The position numbers and the translations under genes were made by a program. A stretch of DNA of 64,000 nucleotides, taken from assembly GCA_017447865.1 (NCBI GenBank), contig JAFSMO010000099.1, positions 1 to 64,000 on the forward strand. Direction: 5' to 3'. The notes beneath the pieces are model-generated. The model did not search any database. It saw only the letters and a program-made list of their open reading frames with translations, and was not told the origin of the DNA. This document shows positions 26,701 to 35,100 of this stretch, in pieces. Every line of letters starts with the position of its first letter. Positions within the stretch are counted from its first letter, which is position 1. The stretch is from Thermoguttaceae bacterium (GTDB lineage: Bacteria > Planctomycetota > Planctomycetia > Pirellulales > Thermoguttaceae).

Positions 26701-27372
26701 TCCGTCTTCGCCAGAGTCGCGATGGAGAACCTTCCCTTCCTTTCGATGGATCTTTGCGCCTGCGGAACCGACGGGAATTACAGCTGCATCCTGGAACTCG
26801 TCGTCACTCCGAACGAGGAAGGCGTATCGCCTGTTTTTACGATTTCCTTCGATAAGGAGTTCCACTATGATACGTCCATCTTTCAGGAGTGGTTCTATTA
26901 TTATACCTTCCCGAATAATCCCAATTATAATGTAAACCCGAAGCAGATCAACGACGGAATCTCCTCTCGTAACGAAGAGGGCAACATAATCAGAACCTTC
27001 CAACTGAAGTACAAGGGAACGGAGCCAGAGGCGCAGCCCGCCCCGCTCGCCGCCCCGGCGCTGCAGGTGGAAACGGCCTTTGCGATGCCGCAGAGCGCCG
27101 TGGCCGAAATCGCTTTGCTCGAGGACGTCGATTCGCTGAGCCCGGCCGTTCAGAGCAGCGCCCCCGTCAGCGCGCCGGCAGAAAACGCCTCGCCCAGCCT
27201 GACGGTGGAGTCATGGATCCAGAACGGTGACGAGTCGCTCGGCTGCACGACGCTCCTTTCCTCCGGCATCGTGGACAAAGACGCGCTGATCGATTCCCTC
27301 GCCTCCTCGCCGGCCATTCAGCAGACGGCCAACGCGATTGTGGACTCGATTTTTGAAGAGGAAAACGCATGA
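20701..27372 (+). CDS. Giant multidomain surface protein with LEPR-XLL-like N-terminus and EF-hand/dockerin-like unit
   Basis: A 2223-residue exported protein. The N-terminus is Lys/Arg-rich and lacks an ordinary signal peptide; it carries LEALEDRQLLDA (29-40), a LEPR-XLL-type motif found at the start of large planctomycete proteins. Residues about 140-210 hold two calcium-loop-like segments, DLNGDNVVSESE and DPDGNGKLDMAT, with dockerin spacing. The remainder is a string of Ig-like beta domains marked by TAP starts (DQTAPKI, DFTAPTL, DKTAPVI) and Thr-rich strands. The C-terminal 150 residues are Ala/Pro-rich. No catalytic site was recognised. It is most likely a cell-surface adhesin or wall component. 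Its stop overlaps the nnrE start by 4 bases (ATGA). Confidence 0.82.
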   Translation: MSFKKNSIPFISNRKQNRKSSLQPRTPHLEALEDRQLLDAIGFTSVEQTTFQATFSNQESTESRYLILEVRAADGVKLSKDFTVSIRDASAAEGEGAVKYISSKIENNTASFLANYIISNDKTYVFEVGSELEDQAYEVRFVMAGDLNGDNVVSESEYYQLKGLAYVGQGTNAAFIERFNTLYGVKIPREVDSLYDPDGNGKLDMATFRKVIEPNFKDTIVLDQEITTIPTISSLKVGGETPAQVEGSDFTFVSNKNTSISGTTKAKTCDFTYTTADGTYSVSDFDLTQSSGEITLTNQNETAGGTLVFNYTNQDGTFTITPTSGQLPEGTLEMNLDNDFETNLYTIIIDQTAPKIQASKAYIGDTPNEDNEYYTNQTDFDLKVNYTLEGDAATLADVLAAEPYGLYIHVSEGGEEIGVKRLTQASDAFVPLTGVIEGAHTYTVKITDLAGSVYGTGTVSVVVNADFTAPTLAVKGYEVPEGKDHMTVTSQTVTLTPKTDPDATVSYTGDLEYTESDGAYTFTLAEGLNTISFTATDQVGNSTSASCKVYYEEELKLTQGENVTEYVSTQTGSLNLYDYFNYQSDLTFEVTCPLQNLKSFTEDSQKPGTYNYKFKQAAIKTTSTESIVVIAKTASGEQAVTLHINLTYSTSLWADVTVQDELENLDLHIVKTDGITLQGKLVNPSNPGIVNVSFADEQTPIIANVDLAELYAQPDHTKVYDAWRLTFTKDTEDETGFTLTLNKVNEDGETVPLEDGKYTLDASEENGKSKENVVVYRYADPAPTCLAVSIENENDPTPKFGVSLSTPPTELDLMQGVTVSVYSDASTLLATTTVTFNEDGTIKKVDKWDYKVQALEEGKYTFTYKFTNVSQEVETVPATTPYIVDKTAPVITVNRGETALQNEGNEEIATDTISLDVTVTDTTGTTVVCKMYNKQDQTDNGTTFDPTKVVTDGSVKRLEITDLVLAYPDTRIVIEATDEMGNPSTWTYEFLCKPTVSGLVQNGKYDLVQTVGAAEKTLDLHDLFIFSGTKSLSFHVDGPEGGWALSEDGMLSIQWDELSSNMTLTVTASIGNEELTKVAVSVIASKAQDEDYPRWIDLTTDGTTLDETFVMNLTTGKTITGTLYDSSGIDTASLAIYQANGTQPVATVGDLQQQMGENNQYTLDLTTLTDDQGQPLELADGEYEIHFYGKDANANPKESTEGNGEYQTIPFVVTRAQSVVWSAAITSTNGRDSDYVNALEFTLSGEGEISDWDNQHGLTVTVTGVNANGTKTVNLWKGIYQNGAWVSGENLRTDTTFSVDPEEYEMEDGQWTFTVTTTNAAQTAVAKEVKTVLDTVPPVITSFLDSLDSLDFNSRTKEQVEPGSSAYADSMSWEAPEWTKDPVIDPIGDLQLNVPATGVTRTYSKVKTNEEEPLELVNGALPLDYDLNTLKVTDQDQAGNESSKTYKIVYNSAPSYAHRSDIFVPYSASGMQVNLANFISDEAKTSLVYAATITDPSSLSASCTSSGLVTLATTEAPSEANPILSGTLAASPKDEYGANPTLGFTVNLVSSSSENFLRNLQLDDNFPITTKSGAKLTCDLVLPKQSDMQLSVKDEAGIPMTTLELGTEGKTFSFNNTEGGTFTCEQLTDIQYALKINFVENSLDYGTYSLWMDGKKLGEFVRRQTGLDPSVPVVSQDSIELPLGENHFTIERQDANTWSLVFEDGPTVQVTGENVYADPAPDAEAYTELWGVGSLSPDVNGQYTLPILTSELQLVFMNYCKDSNGHISPISSSPATINLEYADSVTVIDESLDISRDTETKLLGTYSVKEPCEFKNLKLASIEIPTIPPDHAITKIDLDDAEKFLVVTYNAYNVTQDRSPITVTAKTTDGETLQFNVCMPYEKPFTLVASVTKPYEVSSRYMYEVDTPIDYSQREYDVNDEDDADQLNTFKDFHMEIWLKVDLPIVSKKLYKEYGISDTNNRFGFNTTINVTGGTLNLTDVKSRSMFDPIITTDGETGETSVFARVAMENLPFLSMDLCACGTDGNYSCILELVVTPNEEGVSPVFTISFDKEFHYDTSIFQEWFYYYTFPNNPNYNVNPKQINDGISSRNEEGNIIRTFQLKYKGTEPEAQPAPLAAPALQVETAFAMPQSAVAEIALLEDVDSLSPAVQSSAPVSAPAENASPSLTVESWIQNGDESLGCTTLLSSGIVDKDALIDSLASSPAIQQTANAIVDSIFEEENA

Positions 27373-28064
27373 ACGTCCTTTCACGCGACACGGTGCGCCG
27401 GCTCGAGCGGACGGCCATTGAAGACCTCGGCCTACCCGGTCTGGTCCTGATGGAAAACGCCGCCCGCGGGATCACGGACATTTACCTGCGTGAGTTCCCG
27501 CTCCAGCCGGACGAGCAGACGTTCATCTTCTGCGGGACCGGGAACAACGCGGGGGATGGTCTGGCCGTGGCGCGGCAGCTTCAGGCCCGAAACCACCCCA
27601 GCCGGGTTTTTCTCTGCACCGACCCGGCCCGATTTCGCGGAGAAGCGCTGGTTCAGTACGACGTGGCGCGGAAGCTGAAGATCCCAATGGAGCCTTTATT
27701 CGACGCCGCGAACGTGGCGGAAGTTTTGAACCCGATCGCGGCCCAGTTCCCCGTTTTCTCGTGCATCGATGCAATGCTGGGGACGGGGGCGACCGGTACG
27801 CCGCGTGCGCCGATGGACGCGGTCATTGCGTGGCTGAACGCTCATTCACCCCGGACGCTGGCGGTGGATCTTCCTTCCGGGCTGGACTGCGAGACTGGGA
27901 TCCCGTCTGCCGCGGCGGTTCGTGCGTCCGTGACGGTTTCCCTCACGGCGGCCAAGCCGGGCCTCATTCTTCCCGAAGCGGCGCCGTACGTCGGCAGGCT
28001 GTTCGTCTCGGACATCGGGATCTCGCTGGAGGAACTGAAGAAATACGAGGTCGAACCCCATTAA
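27369..28064 (+). CDS. nnrE: NAD(P)H-hydrate epimerase
   Basis: A 231-residue YjeF N-terminal-type protein that epimerises damaged NAD(P)HX so that the dehydratase can repair it. Motifs: CGTGNNAGDGLAVARQL near residue 55 (nucleotide binding), DAMLGTGATGTPR near 138, and DLPSGLDCETG near 163 with the conserved catalytic Asp. It ends after the epimerase domain; the NnrD dehydratase domain that is often fused is absent and not in this window. The ATG overlaps the stop of the giant surface protein gene (ATGA), so it is probably translated by coupling, an odd pairing of a repair enzyme with a surface protein. A terminator follows. Confidence 0.9.
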   Translation: MNVLSRDTVRRLERTAIEDLGLPGLVLMENAARGITDIYLREFPLQPDEQTFIFCGTGNNAGDGLAVARQLQARNHPSRVFLCTDPARFRGEALVQYDVARKLKIPMEPLFDAANVAEVLNPIAAQFPVFSCIDAMLGTGATGTPRAPMDAVIAWLNAHSPRTLAVDLPSGLDCETGIPSAAAVRASVTVSLTAAKPGLILPEAAPYVGRLFVSDIGISLEELKKYEVEPH

Positions 28065-28086
28065 AAAGTTTCTGAAATGGTTTCCC

Positions 28087-28126
28087 AAGGCCCTTTCCTG
28101 GTGAAAATCCCGGGAAAAGGCCTTTT
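28087..28126 (+). terminator. Terminator after nnrE
   Basis: AAGGCCCTTTCC (28087-28098) pairs with GGGAAAAGGCCTT (28112-28124) with a one-base bulge, followed by TTT. Confidence 0.7.
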
Positions 28127-28175
28127 TCTCTGAAAAAAATGCAAAAAAACTTCCTTTTTTCGCCCCCACTGCCCC

Positions 28176-28204
28176 TTGCGAAAAAAATCATTTTGACTTA
28201 TAAT
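28176..28204 (+). promoter_or_regulatory. Promoter of the Tat-exported oxidoreductase gene
   Basis: -35 TTGCGA (28176-28181) after CCCC, 17-bp spacer, consensus -10 TATAAT (28199-28204), about 50 bp before the start codon. Confidence 0.72.
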
Positions 28205-28255
28205 CGAAATTAATCGTAGTTTCCTTCCATCACCCTTAAACTCAAGGAGATTTTT

Positions 28256-29551
28256 ATGTCTATTACCCGCCGTAATTTCGTGAAAGCCGGCGCCATCGCT
28301 GGTGCGGCTCTCAGCAGTCTGAACTTCGCCCGTTCCGTTCATGCGGAAGGCTCCGACATCATCAAGATCGGTCTCGTCGGCTGCGGCGGCCGTGGAACCG
28401 GTGCGGCTCATAACGCTCTGGATGCGGACCCGAACACTCAGATCGTCGCCGTTGCGGACCTGATGCCGGAAAAGGCAAAGGCCTGCGCCGCTGGTCTGAA
28501 AGCCGCCTTCGGTGATCGCGCGCCGCTTACCGACGACTGCGTTTTCAGCGGTTTCGACGGTTACAAATCGGTCATTGAAAAAGCTGACGTCGTGCTTCTC
28601 TGCACCACGCCGCACTATCGCCCGATCCATCTTCGCGCTGCCGTCGAAGCGGGCAAGCACTGCTTCTTCGAGAAACCGGTCGCGGTTGATCCGGCGGGCG
28701 TCCGCAGCGTGATCGAAAGCGCCGCGATGGGCAAAGAAAAAGGCCTGACGCTGGTTTGCGGTCTGTGCTGGCGTTACCACACCGCGGTTCAGGAAACGAT
28801 GGCCCGCGTTCTGGACGGCGAGATCGGCGACGTTCTGGCGATCCAGGAAACCTACCTCACCGGCAAACTCTGGACCCGTGCGCGTGAACCGAACGACACG
28901 GAAATGATGTTCCAGAACCGCAACTGGTACAACTTCTGCTGGCTCTCCGGCGACTTCAACGTCGAACAGCACGTCCACTCGCTCGACAAAGCGATGTGGG
29001 TCATGGGCGACAAACCGCCGGTCTGCGCGTGGGGCGTTGGCGGTCGTGCGGTGCGTGTTGAGCAGCCGGCCTATGGCGACATCTACGACATGATGGGCGT
29101 CACCTACGAATGGGAAAAGGGCATCAAGTGCCACGCGTTCTGCCGTCAGCAGAATGGCTGCTACAACGACACGAACGACGACTTCATCGGGACGAAAGGC
29201 TACGCCAGCATCCTGAAGAACACGATTTGGGACAAAGACGGGAACAAGATTTGGTCCTACCGCGGTCCTGGATGCGACATGTACGTCAACGAGCACAAAT
29301 ACATGTTCAAGTCCATCCGCAACGGCGAAGCCCGCAACGACGGCGTGACCGGCGCGTACAGCTCCATGCTGGCCATCCTCGGCCGTGAGGTCTGCTACAC
29401 CGGTAAGCGCATTGGTTGGGATGAGCTGATGAACTCCAAGCTGACCCTGGCTCCGGCCGCCTACACCGCCGAAAGCGATCCGCCGACCGTGCCGAACGAA
29501 AACGGCGAGTACCTCGTTCCGCTGCCGGGAACCGGGAATCACACGATCTGA
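28256..29551 (+). CDS. Tat-exported Gfo/Idh/MocA family oxidoreductase
   Basis: A 431-residue NAD(P)-dependent sugar-type oxidoreductase. The first 32 residues form a twin-arginine signal (TRRNFVKAGAIAGAAL, cleavage near SVHAEG), so the folded, cofactor-loaded enzyme is exported. The Rossmann fold follows with VGCGGRGTGA, and CFFEKPVAVD supplies the conserved EKP lysine. The later part contains the family's C-terminal alpha/beta domain, including GDFNVEQHVHSLDKAMW. Planctomycetes have many such exported members, linked to processing of unusual sugars; the true substrate is unknown. Shine-Dalgarno AAGGAG precedes the ATG. Codon use is even and strongly biased, suggesting high expression. It is related to the protein at 55118-56356, which lacks the Tat signal. 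Confidence 0.87.
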   Translation: MSITRRNFVKAGAIAGAALSSLNFARSVHAEGSDIIKIGLVGCGGRGTGAAHNALDADPNTQIVAVADLMPEKAKACAAGLKAAFGDRAPLTDDCVFSGFDGYKSVIEKADVVLLCTTPHYRPIHLRAAVEAGKHCFFEKPVAVDPAGVRSVIESAAMGKEKGLTLVCGLCWRYHTAVQETMARVLDGEIGDVLAIQETYLTGKLWTRAREPNDTEMMFQNRNWYNFCWLSGDFNVEQHVHSLDKAMWVMGDKPPVCAWGVGGRAVRVEQPAYGDIYDMMGVTYEWEKGIKCHAFCRQQNGCYNDTNDDFIGTKGYASILKNTIWDKDGNKIWSYRGPGCDMYVNEHKYMFKSIRNGEARNDGVTGAYSSMLAILGREVCYTGKRIGWDELMNSKLTLAPAAYTAESDPPTVPNENGEYLVPLPGTGNHTI

Positions 29552-29583
29552 GCTTTCGGCTCTTTTGAGTAGTCCGTAGTAAG

Positions 29584-29616
29584 AAGTAGTCAGTGATCAA
29601 TAGTCACTGACTACTT
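29584..29616. terminator. Perfect 13-bp hairpin terminator between convergent genes
   Basis: AAGTAGTCAGTGA pairs perfectly with TCACTGACTACTT around a 7-nt loop, followed by T's. The right arm includes the TAG stop codon of the minus-strand STN gene. The bases just before (AGTAGTCCGTAGTA) are a short degenerate repeat of the arm. Confidence 0.75.
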
Positions 29617-30762
29617 TTTCGCTTTTACGATCACTTTATTGCCAACCAGCCGCGCTTCGCAGCCGGCTGCGTTCGCGATCTCCTGAAAGATTCTCTCCAA
29701 AGAAGCGTTCTTCACCTCCACCGAAACGACCTGCGCCAGATCGATCCCCGCGGCGACCAGCTCGTCCGTATCCGCCTCAAGCTCGAGGTTTTGCTGCTTG
29801 CAAAGCTGCTTCATTGCCGGCCAGAACGGAAGAGCGAATTTCAGCGAATAGACCTCCAGAGACCGATCCACCCCCTCGGGAGTCCGGCCCGATGCCGTTC
29901 CGCCGCCGAGCTGGGCCAGGGTGAACCCGCCAACCGAGATTTGCCCCGCCGCTCCGGAATCCGACGCGAGGAACTCGTGGACCTCCGCCAGACCGCGGAC
30001 CTGGACCTTTTCGGACTTCTGTTTGATCTTCGTTCCGGGGAACGCTTCCTTCACCGCCGCCAGTTTCTTGCCGGAGGCTTTTTTCGCGGAGTAAACTTTC
30101 GTCAGAACGATTTCTTCCGGGTCGAGCGGAACGATCTCCGCGCCGTCCTTCGTGAAACTGAGCGTCAGGTCGAACTGCCCGAGGATCAGAAGAAACGCAT
30201 CGAGCGGGCAGACGACCGGGAACGATTTTTCCGGCCAGAGGTCGTGCGGGACCGATTTGAGGCCCTTCACGGTCAGATTTTCCTCCTCAGCCAGATCCTT
30301 CAGGATCGCTTTCGGCTCCGCCAGCCGTTCCCATTTCAGAGCGTGGTCGGCCAGCCATTTTTTCTGTTCCGGACTCTTCAGATTCGCTTTCAGTTCCTCA
30401 CGTTTCAGCTCGCAAAGCGTCCGTATCATTTGCGCAAAAGACTTGGGACCGACGTACAACAGCGAGCCCGTCTGGGTCAGCTCAAGGTCCTGATCTTTCA
30501 GAAAGTCCGAGTAAACCGCCTCGCGCAGGATCTGCGGAAGCGTCGCATTCTGGAAACTCCCCGTGATTTTCGCATCGGGCACGACCCGCCGATCGACCCA
30601 GATCGGAACGCCCGTCTGGTCGTGGATCCGGTTAAAAGCGTCCCGGACCGGCGCGCCCTCCCAGCTGATCCCGACCGGCTTTTCCAGCACACGGGAAAAA
30701 GCGTCCGCGAAGCAGAAAGAAGCGGAAAGAAGGGCGAAAGCGAAAAGCAGGATTTTTTTCAT
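29611..30762 (-). CDS. Secreted protein with two STN-like (secretin/TonB N-terminus) units
   Basis: A 383-residue exported protein with signal peptide KKILLFAFALLSASFCFA. Directly after it (about 20-100) lies an STN-type fold: VGISWEGAPVRDAFNRIHDQ, TGVPIWVDRR and LPQILREAV. The C-terminal 80 residues repeat the pattern with FWPAMKQLCKQQNLELEAD and SLERIFQEIANAAG followed by NKVIV. STN domains occur in the periplasmic ends of secretins and TonB receptors; standalone copies are common in planctomycetes and have no proven role. The central part is less conserved and mostly helical. ATG 30762 has GAGGAAG upstream. It lies 99 bp after the HTH-membrane protein gene on the same strand, but a terminator separates them. 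Confidence 0.72.
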   Translation of the reverse strand: MKKILLFAFALLSASFCFADAFSRVLEKPVGISWEGAPVRDAFNRIHDQTGVPIWVDRRVVPDAKITGSFQNATLPQILREAVYSDFLKDQDLELTQTGSLLYVGPKSFAQMIRTLCELKREELKANLKSPEQKKWLADHALKWERLAEPKAILKDLAEEENLTVKGLKSVPHDLWPEKSFPVVCPLDAFLLILGQFDLTLSFTKDGAEIVPLDPEEIVLTKVYSAKKASGKKLAAVKEAFPGTKIKQKSEKVQVRGLAEVHEFLASDSGAAGQISVGGFTLAQLGGGTASGRTPEGVDRSLEVYSLKFALPFWPAMKQLCKQQNLELEADTDELVAAGIDLAQVVSVEVKNASLERIFQEIANAAGCEARLVGNKVIVKAKK

Positions 30763-30795
30763 GATCTTCCTCGATTCAGAGAAACGGACCCGGCA

Positions 30796-30827
30796 CAAAA
30801 AACGCGAGAAGCCGATGCCCCTCGCGT
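30796..30827 (-). terminator. Terminator after the HTH-membrane protein gene
   Basis: On the minus strand ACGCGAG pairs with CTCGCGT around a 12-nt loop and is followed by six T. Confidence 0.78.
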
Positions 30828-30861
30828 CGTTGAAATACTCACAGCAGTTTTCCCAATGGAA

Positions 30862-31830
30862 CTACTTCTCGATGAACGTTTGGATCGCCCAATCCATCAG
30901 CGCGCTGGAATACGGGGTTTTGTCCCAGCTCCAAATGTTACGGACGAGGTCCACCGTAAAGAGCAGCGTGACCGTCAGGAAGGCGAAGCAGAACAGGAGG
31001 CCCAAAATTTCCCAGATGGAGTACGGTTTTTCCGGGCGGTCCTCAAAGACGATCTTCTCAACGGTCTGAATGACAGGTTCCATCCCGGCTCCCGCGACAT
31101 CCGAGTCGCCAAAGCCATCGCCCTCGCCGCCGTCGCCAAATTCATCGCCGCCCGAAAGATTCGAGTCGCCCAGATCGTCGTTATCGTCGATCATAATGAC
31201 CTGGGAACCGCTGTCTTCATCTTCTTCGCCCGAGCCATCGTCCGTGGTCAGGCTGAATTCGTCATTCGCCACGGAAAGCGAGGCGGCCAGGCTTCCGGAA
31301 AGGAGCGAACTTCCCATCGCCAGGTTGTCTTCGCCCAGCTCGAGCACTTCGCCGGTTTCGTCATCATCGAGCGAAATCCCGGAATCCGTCGCGCTCATCA
31401 GCGAAATACCGCTCTGTTCGGCCAATCCCAAACCACTTCCCATCAGGCCGCTGGAAGAGGGACCGTCGCTTGTATCTTCGCCCAGGACCAGCCCTCCGTC
31501 ATCCTCGCTGTACTGGGAAAGGGCCAAACCGGATTCTTCACCCGAGAAAGAAACGTCGGTATCAAGCGTATTATTAATGTCGGAAGAGCCGCCGATTTCA
31601 CTTCCTCCGTCGAGGTCGTAATCTTCACCGTAGCCGAAATCATTCTCTGCATCAGTGACGGCATTTTTCAGATCGTTGGCGTATTTGTCCACGTCTTCTT
31701 TACGGAACTTCCACGAAGCCCCATCCTTGAACCCACGCAAATGTCCCTGCGTCGTTGCCGCAATGACTTCCGCATTGGTAATATTTAATAAGGACGCGAC
31801 GTCTTCAACAGCCAGATAATTTTGTGCCAT
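30862..31830 (-). CDS. Helix-turn-helix protein with acidic Ser/Gly/Asp middle and C-terminal membrane helix
   Basis: A 322-residue protein. Residues 1-60 (YLAVEDVASLLNITNAEVIA, then LRGFKDGASWKFRKEDVDKY) form a MerR/excisionase-type winged helix DNA-binding fold. Residues about 60-235 are very acidic, Gly- and Ser-rich and probably disordered, with DDNDDLGDSNLSGGDEFGDG-type runs. Near residue 275 lies a membrane helix (ILGLLFCFAFLTVTLLFTVDL) and a short C-terminal tail. It therefore resembles a membrane-tethered DNA-binding protein. Similar architectures occur in planctomycetes with no assigned function. AGGAA precedes the ATG. A -10-like TATACT lies upstream, but the nearest TTGACA is 22 bp away, too far for a standard promoter. 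Confidence 0.78.
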   Translation of the reverse strand: MAQNYLAVEDVASLLNITNAEVIAATTQGHLRGFKDGASWKFRKEDVDKYANDLKNAVTDAENDFGYGEDYDLDGGSEIGGSSDINNTLDTDVSFSGEESGLALSQYSEDDGGLVLGEDTSDGPSSSGLMGSGLGLAEQSGISLMSATDSGISLDDDETGEVLELGEDNLAMGSSLLSGSLAASLSVANDEFSLTTDDGSGEEDEDSGSQVIMIDDNDDLGDSNLSGGDEFGDGGEGDGFGDSDVAGAGMEPVIQTVEKIVFEDRPEKPYSIWEILGLLFCFAFLTVTLLFTVDLVRNIWSWDKTPYSSALMDWAIQTFIEK

Positions 31831-32054
31831 AATGGAATTCCTGTTCGTAAATAATCCCTCGGCCAGTAATCAGCCAAGTGTATGACGGAAGCTCATGAGC
31901 AAAGTATAGAACCTCCTCTTCTTAATTTATTGTCAAATTCGCTCAAAAAGTCAACCGTTTTTCTGGTCTTTTTTACGATTTCTTTGAAAAAAACCGGTCT
32001 GATTATGAAAAATATCCTACAAACGTTATAATGAAAAAAAATTACCTAAACGAA

Positions 32055-32090
32055 AGACGGCAGCGAATTTGCACTCGATGCCGCCTTTTA
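32055..32090 (-). terminator. Terminator region after the 4524-residue protein gene
   Basis: AGACGGCA (32055-32062) pairs with TGCCGCCT (32079-32086); on the minus strand a T-rich stretch follows. A second perfect 7-bp hairpin, GGGCGAG/CTCGCCC at 32097-32119, lies between this and the stop codon. The 32097-32129 stretch has no other feature. Confidence 0.6.
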
Positions 32091-32129
32091 TATTTTGGGC
32101 GAGCTTCAGGAACTCGCCCGATTTCATTC

Positions 32130-35100
32130 TCAGAAGTTGAAACCGTTCAGTTCCACACTCCACGAATTATTGGGAGCCGAGAAGATCTCGTCTACGGCCT
32201 GGATTTCCGCGTTCAGCGTGTCATCGCCGTCGCCGCAGGAGAAGATGCTCAGCTTCTTGAAACCGGAAACCTGGTTGAAGAAGCTGCTCCCACTTTCGAG
32301 CGTGACCTGACCGTTGGCTGCGATCGTCAGAGCGTCGTCGCCTTCGGAGTCGTACATCGCAACGTATTCCACGTTGTTGACCTGAAGGTTCCTGAAGCCG
32401 TAAGCGGAAGCTGTGGCTTTGTTCGCGTTCGTCACGGAGGCGAACAGCGGACTGATCACCGCGTTGTCGATGGCGCCGGAACCCGTCACGGTAAGGGTGT
32501 CATCGCCGCCGTTGGACTGGTACAGCTTGATGTTCTCCACGCCGCTGACGGTCCAGAAGTAGTTGTTTCCTCTTGCGGTCAGTGAAGACGGCGCGAGGGT
32601 AAACGCGTCGTTGCCAGTCGTATCCGCCGCGGTGAGGGTGTCATTGCCGCCCATACCGACGATATAAACGGTGGACACGCCCGTAACCTTGCTGGAAGCG
32701 CCTTCGATGTTCGCGGAAACCACGCCTTCGGAGAGGGCGAAGACGTCATTGCCGGCCGAACCCAAAATGTTCGCCGAAGCGTTGGCGTTCGTGCAGGTGA
32801 CCGCCAGCGTGGCAACGCCGTTGATGGTGACGTTTCCAATCGTTGCGACCCCATTCTGGATGGAGACCGAGGACGTATTCGTCAGGACCGAAACCGAGTC
32901 GTTTACTTCGGAATCGTTCAGCGTCAGGGTGTTGAAGGTGTTGAACGTTACATTCGCTCCAGCAGACTTGAACGTGGTGCCGGTCGTATTGATCGTCAGC
33001 AGATCGCTGCCTTCCGTACCATTCAGAGTGACGTTGGCGGCGTTCTTCACGACGACCTGACCGAAAGCGTTCACGGAGTACGCGGCCGTCTGGATCGTTC
33101 CGTTCGTGACACTCACATCCGAATTGACCGTGACTTCCGCACTGGCATTTGCCGCACCGGTGAGGTTCAGGGTACTCATGCCCGTGTAGGTCTGAGTGAA
33201 CCCATTGCCCGCGATGGTGAGGGTCTTGCCCGCGACGTTGACCGTGGCCGCGCCGCTGGTCGTGACGTTCGCCACGCCCGTGCTGGTGACCTGAACGTTG
33301 GCGAAGTTGGAGGCTTCCACGCCGGCGACCGTGATCACGGAGCCGTTGACCGTGAAGTCACCCATGTTGGTGAAGAAGACTTCGTCCTGCGCAGCACCGT
33401 TGAGGGTGACCTTGCCGAAGCCCTGAACCGAAGCAGCGACCCGGCCGCTCATCGTGACTTCGTTGGCCCGGACCTGGAATTCCTCTTCATCTTCAGTGCC
33501 GGTCAGCTTCGCCACGCAGCTGCTGTTTCCGATGGCGTTGATTTCCGTGCAGCCGAGGATGGTGAATCCGGCCAGACGCGCGGTATCGCCGTCCAGGATG
33601 AAGGTCTCGCCCCTGCTGGCGTTAACATTCAGGCTCACGTCCTGACTGTCAAACGCCACCGTGTTGACGTTCTTCACGATGAAGGTATAGGAGCCGGTGC
33701 TGATGGTCAAGACGCCGTTTTCGATGGTGACGGCCTCATTGCCAGCGCCCTGAACCGTAACGTTCACGATCGCGGTTCCGGACAGGTAGCCGTTGAACGT
33801 ATACGTGTCGCTGCTGGTCAGCTCGATGGCCTTCCCGTTGATCGTCACGGACGGCTGTTCATCGCCGAGCACAACGGCCACGGTGGACGCGGTGTTGCTT
33901 TCGGTGTAAATGGTGGTCTTTCCGGTGTCCTCGCTCACACGCGGACCGGTGGGGGTTTGCACGCCGGTCGAGTAAGAGGTCGAGAAGTTATCCAGACCAC
34001 CCGTGGCCTGCAGCGGGATGTAATCGTCATCTTGGAGGATCTGCTGCAGGTTGGCGTTGGAATCGTAGCTCGAGACGTAGCTCTTGAAGATGCTGGTCCC
34101 GAAGGTATTGTTGAACAGGTTGATGATTTGCGCCGAGGTCATATCCGCGTAATCATCCGGGTCGTTGTGATAGAACGACGCGAGGAGTCCTACGATCGTC
34201 TGGACGTTATTGAGCGGATCGTCAATACCAGCGATTGCCGGACCGTCCCAAACCGTCACAATATCGCCGTAGCAGCTCATCGCGATGTCCGGGTTCTTTT
34301 CATCCTGCGGTTTGTAAACATTCACGAGGATTTCTTTCCCGGTCTTCGTACGGACGTTGCTGTCACCGCGGATCGTGTTGGTTTCAGGATCGACGTCCGT
34401 AATGGACTTGTACGCGATCATGTACACACCCAGGTCTTTCGTGGACTGATCTTCCTGACCGTAGGAAGTCCAGGCAATCGCGAAGGAGGTGTTCGGCTCT
34501 TTCCTCGATTTGGTCGTCACGTTTCGGGTAATGGCGACAGTCGGCGACTTCTGATCGAAGTATGGATAGGAATTGGCTTTCTGCTCTCCCGTCCAGGCTC
34601 CTGTTCCATTGCCCTTGTAATCGTAGGTACGGAACTTGATGTCGTAATCGCCATTCTTTTCCTTGGAGGACCAGGCGATCACAAAGTCACCATTGTCGTT
34701 CATCGCGATATCAGGCGTTTCCTGACGGTCATGCTTGTACTGATTCACCAGGGTTTCCGTGCCCAACTCGCCGTTGAAGCCGGTGTAGCCGGAAATGTAC
34801 TCACCGCTGTCGGACGAATTGGTGACCTCAAATTTCTTGAGGTAGATGTCCAAATCAGTGCCTTTGGAGCTATCCGATGCCCAAACCACGACGACGTTTT
34901 CTTCACCATCGACGGCGACAGAAGAGGTAATCTGCGAGTAGGTGCTGATGTTATTGACCAACTGCGGAGTCTGCTGTCTGTAAATCGGCAGGTAAGTCAA
35001 CTTGTTATCGCTGGAGGTGTTCTCGTCCACATCGGCGACCTTGAAACGAGCCATGTAAATGCCGTTTTTGTCATTCTGCCAATAGTACGTGCCCGAACCA

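Noticed and set aside
31870..31960. TTGACA with TATACT upstream of the HTH-membrane gene as a promoter
   Set aside because: The boxes are 22 bp apart, outside the working range; the -10 alone is kept as a note.
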